Below, piece by piece: positions 1 through 9,595 of a stretch of DNA of 64,000 nucleotides. A program made the translations under genes and the position numbers. This stretch comes from Actinospica acidithermotolerans (lineage in GTDB: Bacteria > Actinomycetota > Actinomycetes > Streptomycetales > Catenulisporaceae). The stretch lies in assembly GCF_018139625.1 (NCBI RefSeq), contig NZ_JAGSOH010000004.1:1-64000 (forward strand). The letters run 5' to 3'. The notes beneath the pieces were generated by a model, which had not been told where the DNA came from, did no database searches, and worked only from the letters and a program-made list of their open reading frames with translations. The stretch's first letter is position 1, and each line of letters opens with the position of its first letter.

Positions 1-248
1 GAGCGGAAGCGCTCGACCAGTTCGGGGTAGGGGATGCGCGCGCGGGCGGAGTCCTGGACCTTCTTCGTCCAGCCGGCCAGCGGTTTGGCGACGATGCCGG
101 CCGCCGCGTCCGGCCGGCCCTCGCGCAGCACCAGGTGGGAGACGAGATCGGAGGTGCGCCAGCCGGCGCACAGGGTCGGCGCGTCCGGTCCCACCTCGGC
201 CAGGAGGTCCGCCAGGTCCTGTCGTTCCAGCGCTGCGAATCCGGTCAT
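1..248 (-). CDS. TIGR03085-type DinB-like metal-binding protein (3' part missing)
   Basis: The reading frame starts at the ATG on the minus strand at 248 and runs off the left edge, so about 82 N-terminal residues are present. They include the segment DAPTLCAGW, a later SDLVSHLVLREGRPDAA stretch and PLAGWTKKVQDSA. This is the pattern of the actinobacterial TIGR03085 family, related to DinB and mycothiol-dependent maleylpyruvate isomerases. The His in SHLV is the kind of residue that binds metal in these folds. The substrate is unknown. The gene is divergent from the ABC exporter that follows. The family call rests on the N-terminus only. Confidence 0.75.
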   Translation of the reverse strand, partial: MTGFAALERQDLADLLAEVGPDAPTLCAGWRTSDLVSHLVLREGRPDAAAGIVAKPLAGWTKKVQDSARARIPYPELVERFR

Positions 249-267
249 GCGCACAGCGTATCCGGCC

Positions 268-297
268 CTGACGCGCTGGGCCATCACGCGCTAGTGT
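268..297 (+). promoter_or_regulatory. candidate promoter for the ABC exporter
   Basis: CTGACG (268-273) and TAGTGT (292-297) are separated by 18 nt and lie about 100 nt upstream of the exporter start. This matches a group-1 sigma promoter only moderately. It is inferred from spacing and consensus. Confidence 0.3.
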
Positions 298-393
298 AAG
301 GAGTGCTCAGGGGGAATTCCGGTATACACGGAGGTTGTTCCCCGGTTAGGCTCGTCGGGCTTCCGCACCACTGAACAGGGGGACCGAGTACCC

Positions 394-2247
394 ATGCGAC
401 CCTATCCGGCAACCGCGTCGCCGACCCGCCGCGGCCTGTGGGTGTTGGGCTTGGCCATCCGCACCGAGAAGAAGGTGTTCGCGGGCGCGCTCATGGGCAG
501 CGCGCTGTACGGCGGCATGACCGTCGGCGCGGCGTCCGCCGTCGGCTGGGCGACGGACCACGTCGTGCTGCCCTCGCTCTCCGCGCACCACGTGGGCGCG
601 GCGACACTGGCGGCGGGCGGGCTGCTGATCGTCGGCGTGGCGGTTGCGAAGGTGATCGGCATCTTCGGGCGCCGGCTGCTCGCCGGCGTGCTCCAGTTCC
701 GGATGCAGGCCCGCTACCGCCACCTGGTCACGGCCGCCTACCTGCGGCTGCCGCTCGCCTGGCATCAGCAGCGGCCCACCGGACGCCTGCTGTCGAACGC
801 CAACTCCGACGTGGAGATGGCGTTCATGCCGATCGCGCCGATGCCGATGTCGCTCGGCGTCGGCGTCATGCTGATCATCGGCATCGTCGACATGCTGCTG
901 ACGAACTCGGTCCTCGCCCTCATCGGCATCCTGCTGCTCCCGGCGATCATCGTCACCAACACGATCTACGTCCGCTTCTCCGGTCCGCGCTTCGCCCGAG
1001 CGCAGGAGCTGCGCGCACACGTGGCCGAGGTGGCGCACGAGTCCTTCGACGGCGCGCTCGTCGTCAAGACCCTGGGACGCGAGACCACGGAGACCGAGCG
1101 CTTCGCCGACCGCGCCCGCGCCCTGCGCGACGCCAACATCTCCGCTGGTCGCGCGCGGTCGCTGTTCAACCCGATCCTGGAGGCGCTGCCGAACCTCGGC
1201 GTCCTGGCGGTGCTGCTCTTCGGCACCCGGGAGGTGGCCTCCGGCGCCGCGCAGCCGGGCGACGTGGTCAACGTCGCCTACCTGATCACGTTGCTGGCCT
1301 TCCCGATCCAGTCCTTCGGCTGGGTGCTCGGGGACCTGCCGCGCGCCGTCGTCGGCTACGAGCGCGTCGCGGCGGTGCTGGCAGCCGAGGACCGCACGGA
1401 GTACGGCACGGAGCCCGGCAAGCGGGACGGCTCGCCCGCCGAGCTCGTGTTCGACCACGTGGACTTCGCGTACCCGGGCGCCGAGACGGCCCCCGTGCTC
1501 CGATCGCTCACCGCCTCGATCGCGCCGGGGCGCACGGTCGCCCTCGTCGGCGCGACCGGCGCCGGCAAGTCGACGATCGCGGCGCTGCTGTCCCGGCTGT
1601 CCGACCCGACCGGCGGCGCGATCCTGCTGGACGGCGTGGAGCTCGCCGAGTACGCGAAGGGCGAGGTGTCCGACGCGGTCGCGCTCGTTCCGCAGCAGAC
1701 CTTCATCTTCGGCGACACCGTGCGCGCGAACGTGGCCCTCGGCGACGACGTCGGCGACGACCAGGTGTGGGCCGCGCTGCGTACCGCGCAGGCCGAGAAG
1801 TTCGTCAAGGCCCTGCCACAGGGCCTCGACACCGTGATCGGCGAGCGCGGCACGACGCTCTCCGGAGGACAGCGGCAGCGTCTCGCGCTGGCCCGCGCGC
1901 TCGTCCGCCGTCCGCGGCTGCTCGTGCTCGACGACTGCACGTCGGCCGTGGATCCGAGCGTCGAGGCGGCGATCCTCGACGGACTGCGCGAGCAGGGCGA
2001 CGATCCGGAAGCGGCGGCCGCGACGGTCGTCGTGATCGCGTACCGGAAGGCGACGGTCGCGCTCGCCGACGAGGTGCTGTTCCTGCAGAACGGTTCGATC
2101 GCCGCGCGCGGCACACACGATGAGCTGCTGGAACGCAGTGAGGGGTATCGCGAGTTGATCACCGCCTACGCAAGGGCCGCCGAGGAGGCAGCCGCCGAGG
2201 AAGCGGATGCGGCCGAGGACGAGCAGATGAAGGAGGTCGTCGCGTGA
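394..2247 (+). CDS. ABC exporter half-transporter, degenerate-site subunit
   Basis: A 617-residue half-transporter with an N-terminal six-helix ABC membrane domain (about 20-330) and a C-terminal ATPase domain. Walker A is GATGAGKST (386-394) and the signature is the canonical LSGGQ. The Walker B end reads VLDDCTS, with Asp514 where the catalytic Glu is expected. The H-loop reads IAYRK, with Tyr550 in place of His. The ATP site built from this Walker A/B should therefore be non-hydrolytic, as in known heterodimeric exporters. The stop overlaps the GTG start of the next gene by 4 nt, so the two are translationally coupled partners. A GGGGGA sits upstream of the ATG. The exported substrate cannot be read from sequence; actinobacterial pairs of this kind handle lipids or drugs. 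Confidence 0.9.
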   Translation: MRPYPATASPTRRGLWVLGLAIRTEKKVFAGALMGSALYGGMTVGAASAVGWATDHVVLPSLSAHHVGAATLAAGGLLIVGVAVAKVIGIFGRRLLAGVLQFRMQARYRHLVTAAYLRLPLAWHQQRPTGRLLSNANSDVEMAFMPIAPMPMSLGVGVMLIIGIVDMLLTNSVLALIGILLLPAIIVTNTIYVRFSGPRFARAQELRAHVAEVAHESFDGALVVKTLGRETTETERFADRARALRDANISAGRARSLFNPILEALPNLGVLAVLLFGTREVASGAAQPGDVVNVAYLITLLAFPIQSFGWVLGDLPRAVVGYERVAAVLAAEDRTEYGTEPGKRDGSPAELVFDHVDFAYPGAETAPVLRSLTASIAPGRTVALVGATGAGKSTIAALLSRLSDPTGGAILLDGVELAEYAKGEVSDAVALVPQQTFIFGDTVRANVALGDDVGDDQVWAALRTAQAEKFVKALPQGLDTVIGERGTTLSGGQRQRLALARALVRRPRLLVLDDCTSAVDPSVEAAILDGLREQGDDPEAAAATVVVIAYRKATVALADEVLFLQNGSIAARGTHDELLERSEGYRELITAYARAAEEAAAEEADAAEDEQMKEVVA

Positions 2248-4112
2248 CGGCCGTTGCTCAGGACGCCGCCGAGCGGGCAGCCGAACCGGCCGCCGAGGAA
2301 GCGGTCGAGGACTCGACTCCCAGCGTTCCGATCGTCGGCGAGGCCTCCGGCGGTCCGGTCGCCATCGTGCGCGCCGGCCTGCGGCTCTCGCCCGAGTTCG
2401 TCAAGGGCATCGGCGTCACGATGCTGCTCGCGCTGATCGCGACCACCGGCCGCATCGTCATCCCGATCGCCGTCCAGCAGGCCATGGACCACGGCTTCGG
2501 CTCGACCTCAGGCAGGGTGGACGTCGGCGAGGTGGAGCGGATGGTCGCCATCGCGGCGCTCGCCGTCATCGCCACGATGCTCTCCGCGACCGCGATGAGC
2601 CGCCGCCTCTACCAGGCGAGCGAATCAGGGCTCTCTGGCCTGCGGATCAAGGCGTTCCGGCACGTGCACGACCTGTCCGTGGCGCACCAGCAGGCCGAGC
2701 AGCGCGGCTCGCTCGTCTCCCGCGTCACCTCGGACGTCGACACGATCACCAACTTCATCCAGGAAGGCGGCCTGATGCTGTTCGTCAGCGTCGCCCAGAT
2801 GGCGCTGGCCACGATCGTGATGGCGGTCTACTCCTGGCAGCTCACGCTGCTGATCTGGGTCTGCTTCCTGCCGCTGTTCGCCACCATGCGCGTCGTGCAG
2901 CGCAAGACCGGCGCCCGGTACAGCGCCGTCCGCTCGGCCATCGGCCGGATGCTCGGCGCGGTCAGCGAGACGCTGGTCGGCGCGCCGATCGTGCGCGCGT
3001 ACGGCATCGAGGACCGGATGGGCGCGCGGATGGACGAGGCCATCGCGCGCACCCGGCGCGCCCAGGTCGGCGCGCAGCGCGTGGTCATCACGACGTTCAG
3101 CGCGGGAGAGATCGCGGCCGGACTGGCCAACGCGGGCGTCATCGTCGTCGGCACGCTGCTCGGCGTCGGCGGCCACCTGACGGCCGGCCAGATCGTCGCG
3201 ATGCTCTTCCTCGTCTCGCTGTTCATCACGCCGGTCCAGTGGGGCGTCGAGGTGCTCAACGAGGCGCAGAACGCGATCTCCGGCTGGCGCCGCGTGATCG
3301 GGCTGCTGGAGGCCGTCCCCGACGTGCCCGACCCAGGCGCCGCGGGCACCGACCTGCCGGAAGGGGCGCTCGACGTGCGCTTCGAGCACGTCGCCTTCGC
3401 CTACCCCGGCGGCGCCCGCGTGCTGCACGACGTCGACGTGACGATCCCGGCGCGCAGCCGGATCGCGGTCGTCGGCGAGACGGGCTCCGGCAAGACGACC
3501 TTCGCGAAGCTGCTGACCCGGCTGATGGACCCGGTCGACGGGGCCGTGCTGATCGGCGGCGTGGACGCGCGGCGGATCGCGTTCGCGCAGCTGCGGCGGC
3601 GCGTGGTGATGGTCCCTCAGGACGGCTTCCTGTTCGAGGGGACGCTTGCCGACAACGTGCGCTACGGCAAGCCCGGCGCGGACGACGCCGAGGTCGCGGA
3701 GGCGTTCGAGTCGCTCGGGCTCGGCGACTGGCTGGCCGGCCAGCCGCAGGGCGTGGCGACGGCGGTCGGGCAGCGCGGCGAGTCGCTCTCGGCCGGCGAG
3801 CGGCAACTGGTGGCGCTGGCCCGCGCGTACGTCGCGGACCCGGACCTGCTGCTGCTCGACGAGGCGACCTCGGCCGTGGACCCGGCCACCGAGCAGCGGA
3901 TCGCCCGCGCGCTCGAGGCGCTCACCCGCGGCCGCACGACCGTCTCGATCGCGCACCGGCTCTCCACGGCGCAGGCCGCCGACGAGGTGTTCGTGTTCGA
4001 CGCCGGACGGCTCGTCGAGCGGGGGCCGCATCGCGAACTCGTCGAGCAGGGCGGGATCTACGCGGCGCTCTACGCCTCCTGGGCGCGCACCGCGGTCGGT
4101 CACGCTATCTGA
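2244..4112 (+). CDS. ABC exporter half-transporter, catalytic subunit
   Basis: A 622-residue partner of the preceding half-transporter, starting at GTG inside its stop. After a roughly 50-residue acidic N-terminus comes the six-helix membrane domain, then the ATPase domain with Walker [10 protein letters not shown], Walker [13 protein letters not shown] (catalytic Glu present) and an IAHRLST H-loop. The signature is LSAGE rather than LSGGQ. The two subunits are therefore complementary: this one supplies a full Walker B and His, its partner supplies a full LSGGQ, giving one active and one degenerate site. The 3' end overlaps the convergent glycosyltransferase gene by 13 nt. Confidence 0.9.
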   Translation: MTAVAQDAAERAAEPAAEEAVEDSTPSVPIVGEASGGPVAIVRAGLRLSPEFVKGIGVTMLLALIATTGRIVIPIAVQQAMDHGFGSTSGRVDVGEVERMVAIAALAVIATMLSATAMSRRLYQASESGLSGLRIKAFRHVHDLSVAHQQAEQRGSLVSRVTSDVDTITNFIQEGGLMLFVSVAQMALATIVMAVYSWQLTLLIWVCFLPLFATMRVVQRKTGARYSAVRSAIGRMLGAVSETLVGAPIVRAYGIEDRMGARMDEAIARTRRAQVGAQRVVITTFSAGEIAAGLANAGVIVVGTLLGVGGHLTAGQIVAMLFLVSLFITPVQWGVEVLNEAQNAISGWRRVIGLLEAVPDVPDPGAAGTDLPEGALDVRFEHVAFAYPGGARVLHDVDVTIPARSRIAVVGETGSGKTTFAKLLTRLMDPVDGAVLIGGVDARRIAFAQLRRRVVMVPQDGFLFEGTLADNVRYGKPGADDAEVAEAFESLGLGDWLAGQPQGVATAVGQRGESLSAGERQLVALARAYVADPDLLLLDEATSAVDPATEQRIARALEALTRGRTTVSIAHRLSTAQAADEVFVFDAGRLVERGPHRELVEQGGIYAALYASWARTAVGHAI

Positions 4113-5221
4113 CGCAGGCTCATCGCCAGATCCGCGACCGAGTACATGAGCGTCAGGTTCGCGACCAGGAACGGGATCCAGACCCAGCGGCTGCGGATCA
4201 GCTCGGGCAGCGAGACGAGGAACGGCACGATCGCGGCGATGTAGCGCGGCTCGGAGGTGAACAGCGGCGAGGTGATGCCGAGCGCGAACATCACCGCGGC
4301 CCACGCCGTGAACGAGCCGGGCAGCAGGCCCCAGCAGGCGGTCAGCGCGAAGATCCCGATCACGGCGCAGGCCAGCGACGTGACCAGGATCGCCTCGTCG
4401 CCGGGCGAGTCCAGCAGCGTCTCGATCGTGGTGAACGGATTCTGCATGACGGCGCCGCGGTTGCCGCTGGAGACCTGCTGCGAGAACGGCAGGATCCAGT
4501 CGCCGAAGCGCCATTGGCAGTAGGCGAGATACGTGCCGAGGCCGACGGCCGGCGAAGCGGTCCTGGCGAGCCCCGCGAGCACGGGGCGCAGCGCCCACCG
4601 GGCCCGGCGCGCGTCGCGTACCGCCTCGTGGAAGCCGGGCAGTGCGAGCAGGATTCCGGTCGGCCGCGAGAGGCCGGCCAGCAGCCCGGCGACGATCGCC
4701 CAGCCGGTCCGCTGCCGGCGGATCGCCAGGAAGTACAGCGCGGCCAACACCCCGGCCAGCGGCTCGGTATAGCCCATGACCAGAGCGAAAGCTCCCGGCG
4801 CCAGCTGGCTGAGCCAGGCCGCGCGGCTCGCCGTCAGCCGGTCGCGGGTCTCGCGCATCGCGATCACGTGCACGAGCGCGCCGAAGAGCCAGGCGAGCGC
4901 CCAGCAGAACGCGAACATCAGGAACGGCACGGGGAGCCGGGTCACGAGTGCCAGTCCCGCGACGCACAGCGGCGTCAGCGGGAAGAAGTGCGCGAGGCCC
5001 CCGGCTCCGGTGAAGTCGGCGAACACGTTTCCGCCGTGCGCCATGCCGTTCGCCTCGGATATGTACCAGTGCGTGTCCCAGGCGTAGAGCGGCGAGAATA
5101 TGCCGCCGCCGCCGATGCGGAGACACACCGCGAGCACGATGACGTGCGCGATCAGCCAGGGCACCAGCGTGGCGCGCAGGCCGTCTCGCAGCTCGGCTCT
5201 GGCGCCCTTCGGCGCATCCAT
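4100..5221 (-). CDS. Integral membrane glycosyltransferase, PIG-V/GT-C-like
   Basis: A 373-residue polytopic protein starting at MDAPKG. The first luminal segment carries [14 protein letters not shown] followed by FFPLTPL, the WDxxWY...FPLYP arrangement of PIG-V-like mannosyltransferases and related GT-C enzymes that use polyprenyl-phosphate sugars. About nine hydrophobic segments follow. A second protein with the same architecture is encoded at 54968-56176. The gene is divergent from hisI with only 48 nt between starts. Donor and acceptor are unknown; a cell-envelope glycan or lipoglycan role is an inference. Confidence 0.7.
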   Translation of the reverse strand: MDAPKGARAELRDGLRATLVPWLIAHVIVLAVCLRIGGGGIFSPLYAWDTHWYISEANGMAHGGNVFADFTGAGGLAHFFPLTPLCVAGLALVTRLPVPFLMFAFCWALAWLFGALVHVIAMRETRDRLTASRAAWLSQLAPGAFALVMGYTEPLAGVLAALYFLAIRRQRTGWAIVAGLLAGLSRPTGILLALPGFHEAVRDARRARWALRPVLAGLARTASPAVGLGTYLAYCQWRFGDWILPFSQQVSSGNRGAVMQNPFTTIETLLDSPGDEAILVTSLACAVIGIFALTACWGLLPGSFTAWAAVMFALGITSPLFTSEPRYIAAIVPFLVSLPELIRSRWVWIPFLVANLTLMYSVADLAMSLRQIA

Positions 5222-5269
5222 GTGTTCCCCGTGGCATCGCGTGATCGTCTGAGCGAGACAATAGGGCAC

Positions 5270-5641
5270 ATGGACGAATCGAGGGCCGGGCGAGTGGCGT
5301 TGGACATGGACATCGCAGCGAAGTTGAAACGGAACGGCGAAGGTCTGGTACCGGCCGTGGTCCAGCAGTACGACTCCGGTGAAGTGCTGATGCTCGCGTG
5401 GATGGACGACGAGGCGCTGCGCCGCACCCTCGCGACCGGCCGCGCCACCTACTGGTCCCGCAGCCGCGCCGAGTACTGGGTCAAGGGGGAGACCTCCGGA
5501 AACTTCCAGCAGGTCAAATCCGTCGCCCTCGACTGCGACGGCGACACGCTGCTGGTGAAGGTGGATCAGACCGGCCCCGCCTGCCACACCGGCACGCACA
5601 CCTGCTTCGACGGACGCGAGCTGAGGCCGGGCACGGCGTGA
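5270..5641 (+). CDS. hisI: Phosphoribosyl-AMP cyclohydrolase
   Basis: A 123-residue HisI, the third step of histidine biosynthesis, opening the adenine ring of PR-AMP. Diagnostic segments are [18 protein letters not shown] and the metal-binding DCDGD...[10 protein letters not shown], with the three Cys that bind zinc. GACAAT at 5257-5262 lies 7 nt before the ATG, suggesting a leaderless transcript from the first ATG. An internal ATG at 5306 (MDIAAKL) would give 111 residues, also within the family range. HisI sits apart from other his genes and next to trpE, an arrangement common in actinomycetes. Confidence 0.95.
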   Translation: MDESRAGRVALDMDIAAKLKRNGEGLVPAVVQQYDSGEVLMLAWMDDEALRRTLATGRATYWSRSRAEYWVKGETSGNFQQVKSVALDCDGDTLLVKVDQTGPACHTGTHTCFDGRELRPGTA

Positions 5642-5683
5642 TACGGCGGCCGTGATACGGCGGCGTGCTGCCACAATGTCCCC

Positions 5684-7207
5684 ATGACAACCGGTGCCAC
5701 CACCCCCGACCTGCCCGCCTTCCGCGCTCTGGCCGACTCGCGGCGGGTCATCCCGGTCACCCGCCGCTTCCTGGCCGACGGCGAGACCCCGGTCGGGCTC
5801 TACCGCAAGCTCGCGGCGGAGCGCCCTGGCACCTTCCTGCTCGAATCCGCCGAGCACGGCGTCTGGTCCCGCTACTCCTTCATCGGCGTCCGCAGCGAAC
5901 TCGCCCTGACCGAGCGCGACGGAGCCGCGGCCTGGATCGGCCACCCGCCGGCCGGCGCGCCGACCGCCGGCGAGCCGCTCGACGTCCTGCGGGCCACACT
6001 CGAACTGCTGCGTACGCCGCACGATCACGACCGCGCCGACCTGCCGCCGCTGACCGGCGGCTTCGTCGGCTACCTCGGCTACGACACGGTCCGCAGGCTC
6101 GAGAGGGTCGGCGAGCACGCCAAGGACGACCTGGACCTGCCCGAGCTGACGATGATGCTCGCCGCCGACCTCGCTGTGCTCGACCACACGGACGGCACGG
6201 TGACGCTGATCGCCAACGCCATCAACCTCAACGGCACGCCCGACGGCGTGGACGCCGCGTACCGCGGCGCCGTCTCCCGCCTCGACGCGATGGCCGCCGA
6301 CCTCGGCCGCCCGGACCGGCTGCCCCCGGCGGTGCTCGACCTGAACGTCGTGCCGACGTTCACCGGCAACCGGACGAGCGAGGACTACCGGGCCGCCGTG
6401 GAGCGCGCGAAGGAGGAGATCCGGGCGGGCGAGGCCTTCCAGATCGTCGTCTCGCAGCGCTTCGAGATGGCCACCGAGGCCAGCGCGCTCGACGTCTACC
6501 GCGTGCTCCGCGCGACGAATCCGAGCCCGTACATGTACCTGTTCCGCTTCCCGAGCGAGCGCGGCGCGTTCGACGTCATCGGCTCCTCCCCGGAGGCGCT
6601 GGTCAAGGTCGCCGACGGCGAGGCGATGCTGCACCCGATCGCCGGCACCCGGCCCCGCGGCGCCACGCCCGAGCTGGACGCGGCGCTCGCCGAGGAACTG
6701 CTCGCCGACCCGAAGGAGCGCGCCGAGCACCTGATGCTGGTCGATCTCGGCCGCAACGACCTCGGGCGGATCAGCGCTCCCGGCACCGTCGAGGTCGTCG
6801 AGTTCATGAGCGTCGAGCGCTACAGCCACGTCATGCACCTCGTCTCCACGGTCGTCGGCGAGATCGCCGAGGACCGCAGCGCGCTCGACGTGCTGCTCGC
6901 CGCCTTCCCCGCCGGAACCCTCTCCGGCGCCCCGAAGCCGCGCGCCCTGCAGATCATCGACGAGCTCGAACCCACCCGCCGCGGCGTCTACGGAGGCTGC
7001 GTCGGCTACCTGGACTTCGCCGGCAACAGCGACACCGCCATCGCGATCCGCACCGCGCTGCTGCGCGACGGCACCGCGTACGTCCAGGCCGGCGCCGGAA
7101 TCGTCGCCGACTCGGTGCCCGCGTCGGAGGACGCCGAGTGCCGCAACAAGGCCATGGCCGTGCTGCGCGCCATCGCGGCCGCCGGGACGCTGCGGGCCGC
7201 GGACTGA
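5684..7207 (+). CDS. trpE: Anthranilate synthase component I
   Basis: A 507-residue chorismate-utilising enzyme that makes anthranilate from chorismate with ammonia or glutamine via TrpG, which is not in the window. The N-terminal LLESAEHG is the Trp feedback-binding segment. The C-terminal chorismate-binding domain has [34 protein letters not shown] and the terminal [16 protein letters not shown] at 5672-5677 is 6 nt before the ATG with no Shine-Dalgarno, so the transcript is probably leaderless. It follows hisI by 42 nt. No Trp-rich leader peptide is visible in front of it. Confidence 0.97.
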   Translation: MTTGATTPDLPAFRALADSRRVIPVTRRFLADGETPVGLYRKLAAERPGTFLLESAEHGVWSRYSFIGVRSELALTERDGAAAWIGHPPAGAPTAGEPLDVLRATLELLRTPHDHDRADLPPLTGGFVGYLGYDTVRRLERVGEHAKDDLDLPELTMMLAADLAVLDHTDGTVTLIANAINLNGTPDGVDAAYRGAVSRLDAMAADLGRPDRLPPAVLDLNVVPTFTGNRTSEDYRAAVERAKEEIRAGEAFQIVVSQRFEMATEASALDVYRVLRATNPSPYMYLFRFPSERGAFDVIGSSPEALVKVADGEAMLHPIAGTRPRGATPELDAALAEELLADPKERAEHLMLVDLGRNDLGRISAPGTVEVVEFMSVERYSHVMHLVSTVVGEIAEDRSALDVLLAAFPAGTLSGAPKPRALQIIDELEPTRRGVYGGCVGYLDFAGNSDTAIAIRTALLRDGTAYVQAGAGIVADSVPASEDAECRNKAMAVLRAIAAAGTLRAAD

Positions 7208-7249
7208 CCCGCCGGACGATCCGGGAATCACGTTTGCGAGGATGGTCCC

Positions 7250-7918
7250 ATGGCAGCCGTAGAGACCCCCGCCGCTGAGGTCACCGAGCAGACGCACGTC
7301 GGCCCCGCCCGCAAGGCGACGCGGGCCAAGACGCTGGCCGCGCTGCTCGCCGCGGTCGGCGCCGGAATCGTCCTGCTCACCATCGGGCGGGGATGGGCCG
7401 ACGGATACGTCACCTCGCCGATCAGGTTCAAGGTCACCGCGAGCGGTTCGCAGCTGACCGGCGTGCCGTACGCGCTGGGCCTGGCCGGGCTCGCGGGCGC
7501 GCTGGCGCTGTTCGCCGTGCGCAGGATCGGCCGCTACCTCGTCGGCGCGGTCCTCGCGCTCGCCGGCGCGGGGACCGTGTACTCGATCGCCGACCGGCTC
7601 AGCCGCCTCGACGAGGCACTGCACACGCAGGCGGCCGCGCAGGGACTCGGCTCCGACACCAAGATCAGCAGTATCGACAACAGCTTCTGGCCGTACCTGA
7701 CGATCGCCGGCGGCGTCATCCTCTGCGCCGCCGGGGTCTACACCCTCGTGCGCGGCCGGACCTGGTCCGGCCTCGGCAATCGCTACGAGTCCCCGGCGAA
7801 CGCCGCGCAGGCCGCCGCGAAGCCGGCGAGCGAGGTCACCGCGCGCGACCTGTGGGACGCGCAGGGCCGCGGCAGCGACCTCACCGAGGCCGACGACGAG
7901 CCGGCGGCCGACCGGTAG
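7250..7918 (+). CDS. Trp-biosynthesis-associated membrane protein (TIGR02234 family)
   Basis: A 222-residue protein with four predicted membrane helices and an extracytoplasmic GYVTSPIRFKV segment between the first two. The tail DLWDAQGRGSDLT is typical of the actinobacterial family found between trpE and trpC. Its function is not established; constant linkage to trp genes suggests a role in tryptophan or anthranilate handling. GAGGAT (7238-7243) lies 6 nt before the ATG, another leaderless-type start. Confidence 0.88.
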   Translation: MAAVETPAAEVTEQTHVGPARKATRAKTLAALLAAVGAGIVLLTIGRGWADGYVTSPIRFKVTASGSQLTGVPYALGLAGLAGALALFAVRRIGRYLVGAVLALAGAGTVYSIADRLSRLDEALHTQAAAQGLGSDTKISSIDNSFWPYLTIAGGVILCAAGVYTLVRGRTWSGLGNRYESPANAAQAAAKPASEVTARDLWDAQGRGSDLTEADDEPAADR

Positions 7919-8021
7919 ACGTGAGATGCGTCTCCACCGGGCCTCCCGGTGACGGACCACGTCAGGCCATGAGGGACAATAGATCCAGTCATACTTTCGA
8001 CTTTTTGGGAGTCAGCGCGTC

Positions 8022-8384
8022 ATGTCCGAGGTGATCGAGGTAACCCAGGCCGAGAAGAGCCACTCCAAGGTCGGCGAAGTCGCCAGCAAGGCGGCCCTGG
8101 TCGGGATGTCCATGATGGGCTCTTCGGTGGCGCACACCGAGCCGCACGCGGACCACGGCTACGCCCCCGCCCGCTGGGCCGCCGCGGCCATCTCCGGCAT
8201 CGGCTGGCTCGTCGGCGGAATCGCCTTCCCCTTCGGGGTCTGGGCGCTGGTCGTGCTCGGCGGAGTGCTGCAGATCGTGGCCGTCATCGTGAACCTCTCG
8301 ATGAACGCCGCCGGCATGGGCGCCAAGGCCAACGACGACTGGGCCGCCGCGAAGCTCAAGGCCGCCGAGGCGCGGGCCTCCTAG
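8022..8384 (+). CDS. HGxxPAAW-like small membrane protein
   Basis: A 120-residue protein with the signature HGYAPARW at about residue 45, two transmembrane helices after it, and a basic, Ala-rich cytoplasmic end. It belongs to the actinobacterial HGxxPAAW family that is regularly encoded upstream of trpC. The canonical motif has PAAW where this copy has PARW. A GGGAG sequence precedes the ATG. Function unknown. The two strong hairpins just downstream may end its transcript. Confidence 0.85.
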   Translation: MSEVIEVTQAEKSHSKVGEVASKAALVGMSMMGSSVAHTEPHADHGYAPARWAAAAISGIGWLVGGIAFPFGVWALVVLGGVLQIVAVIVNLSMNAAGMGAKANDDWAAAKLKAAEARAS

Positions 8385-8404
8385 CCCGCCGGGCGACCGA
8401 CGTT

Positions 8405-8451
8405 CCGCCCCGGTTCCGAGCACCGTGTCAACCGTGCTCTGACCGGGGCGG
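8405..8451 (+). terminator. GC-rich hairpin upstream of trpC
   Basis: A 10-bp outer stem, CCGCCCCGGT (8405-8414) with ACCGGGGCGG (8442-8451), encloses a second 6-bp stem GAGCAC/GTGCTC. No U-run follows. It could terminate the upstream membrane-protein transcript or act in trp regulation. Confidence 0.55.
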
Positions 8452-8460
8452 ATGTGTGTC

Positions 8461-8485
8461 CGCGGACCCCGCCAGGCGGTCCGCG
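8461..8485 (+). terminator. second hairpin upstream of trpC
   Basis: CGCGGACC (8461-8468) pairs perfectly with GGTCCGCG (8478-8485) around a 9-nt loop, 9 nt after the first hairpin. The tandem arrangement is unusual for a simple terminator. Confidence 0.45.
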
Positions 8486-8585
8486 ATGTGGATCTTGGCA
8501 GCGTGCGCCGCGCGGGGCCGATAGCATGGCATGGCAAGACGGCGCCGTGTGTGGCCTGCGGATCTGAGGGGACGGTAGCGGAGCG

Positions 8586-9392
8586 ATGAACGTGCTCGAG
8601 GAGATCATCGAGGGTGTCCGCGCTGACCTCGCCGCGCGCCAGGAGGTCACCTCGCTGGACGACCTCAAGGCCCGCGCGCGGACCCAGCCCTCGGCCAAGG
8701 ACGGGGTGCGGGCGCTGCGCGGAGAGGGCGTGGCGGTCATCGCCGAGGTCAAGCGGTCCAGCCCGTCCAAGGGCGCGCTCGCCGCGATCGCGGACCCGGC
8801 CGGCCTGGCCGCCGACTACGAGCTCGGCGGCGCCAGCGTGATCAGCGTGCTGACCGAGCAGCGGCGCTTCGGCGGTTCGCTGCAGGACCTCAAGGACGTG
8901 CGCACGCGGGTGGACATCCCCGTGCTGCGCAAGGACTTCATCGTCTCCAGCTACCAGCTGTGGGAGGCCCGCGCCTACGGGGCCGACCTCGCCCTGCTGA
9001 TCGTCGCCGCGCTCGAGCAGGCCGCGCTGGTCTCGCTGATCGAGCGGGCCGAGTCCATCGGCCTGACCCCGCTGGTCGAGGTGCACGACGAGCACGAGAT
9101 CGACCGCGCGATCGACGCCGGCGCGAAGATCATCGGCGTCAACGCGCGCGACCTGAAGACCCTCAAGGTGGACCGGGACACCTTCGCCCGGCTCGCCCCG
9201 CGCATCCCCGACTCGATCGTGCGGGTGGCGGAGTCCGGCGTGCGCGGCCCGCACGACCTGATCGTCTACGCGAACTCCGGCGCCGACGCGGTGCTGGTCG
9301 GCGAGTCCCTGGTCACCGGCCGGGATCCGCGCTCCTGCGTCGCCGACCTGGTCGCCGCCGGGGCGCACCCGGCGATGCGGCGCGGCCGGTAG
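8586..9392 (+). CDS. trpC: Indole-3-glycerol phosphate synthase
   Basis: A 268-residue (beta/alpha)8 barrel enzyme that cyclises carboxyphenylaminodeoxyribulose phosphate. Catalytic segments are [11 protein letters not shown], the barrel strand [26 protein letters not shown] and VAESGV, ending in [16 protein letters not shown] lies very close to the ATG, with AGGGGA further upstream. It heads the trpC-trpB-trpA stretch; a leader-like ORF and its own -10 box separate it from trpB. Confidence 0.96.
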   Translation: MNVLEEIIEGVRADLAARQEVTSLDDLKARARTQPSAKDGVRALRGEGVAVIAEVKRSSPSKGALAAIADPAGLAADYELGGASVISVLTEQRRFGGSLQDLKDVRTRVDIPVLRKDFIVSSYQLWEARAYGADLALLIVAALEQAALVSLIERAESIGLTPLVEVHDEHEIDRAIDAGAKIIGVNARDLKTLKVDRDTFARLAPRIPDSIVRVAESGVRGPHDLIVYANSGADAVLVGESLVTGRDPRSCVADLVAAGAHPAMRRGR

Positions 9393-9420
9393 CGGCGCCC
9401 TCGCCCGCCGGGTTTCCGGC

Positions 9421-9529
9421 TAGGATGACCTCTGTGAGTACCTCGACCTCCCCGCGCGCGGCCGCCCGACGGCGTCCGTGGTGGCGCCACGCGCCCGCGG
9501 GCCGGCGATGGCCGACGGCCGCGATCTGA
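9421..9529 (+). promoter_or_regulatory. Candidate trp leader: -10 box plus WW-containing short ORF before trpB
   Basis: TAGGAT (9421-9426) is followed after 7 nt by a GTG that opens a 31-codon ORF (9434-9529); an in-frame ATG lies at 9425. The peptide has tandem Trp codons 16-17 (RPWWRH) and a third at 26. Both tandem Trp codons fall inside a small hairpin, CGTGG (9477-9481) with CCACG (9487-9491). A ribosome stalled at these codons would change the folding of the trpB leader. No clear terminator with a U-run precedes trpB, so classical attenuation is not demonstrated. Confidence 0.45.
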
Positions 9530-9595
9530 CCTTCGCGCCTGTCCCCTTCGACACAACTCACCGATCGTCAATCCTCGTCAGGAGACGAAGTCCCG

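Noticed and set aside
4100-7960. Very long minus-strand open frame (about 1286 codons) through hisI and trpE
   Set aside because: Only its last 373 codons encode a membrane protein; the rest is an Arg/Asp/Gly-rich shadow of hisI, trpE and the following gene, caused by high G+C.
9530-9595. Classical trp attenuator terminator before trpB
   Set aside because: No GC-rich stem with a U-run is visible between the leader-like ORF and trpB.
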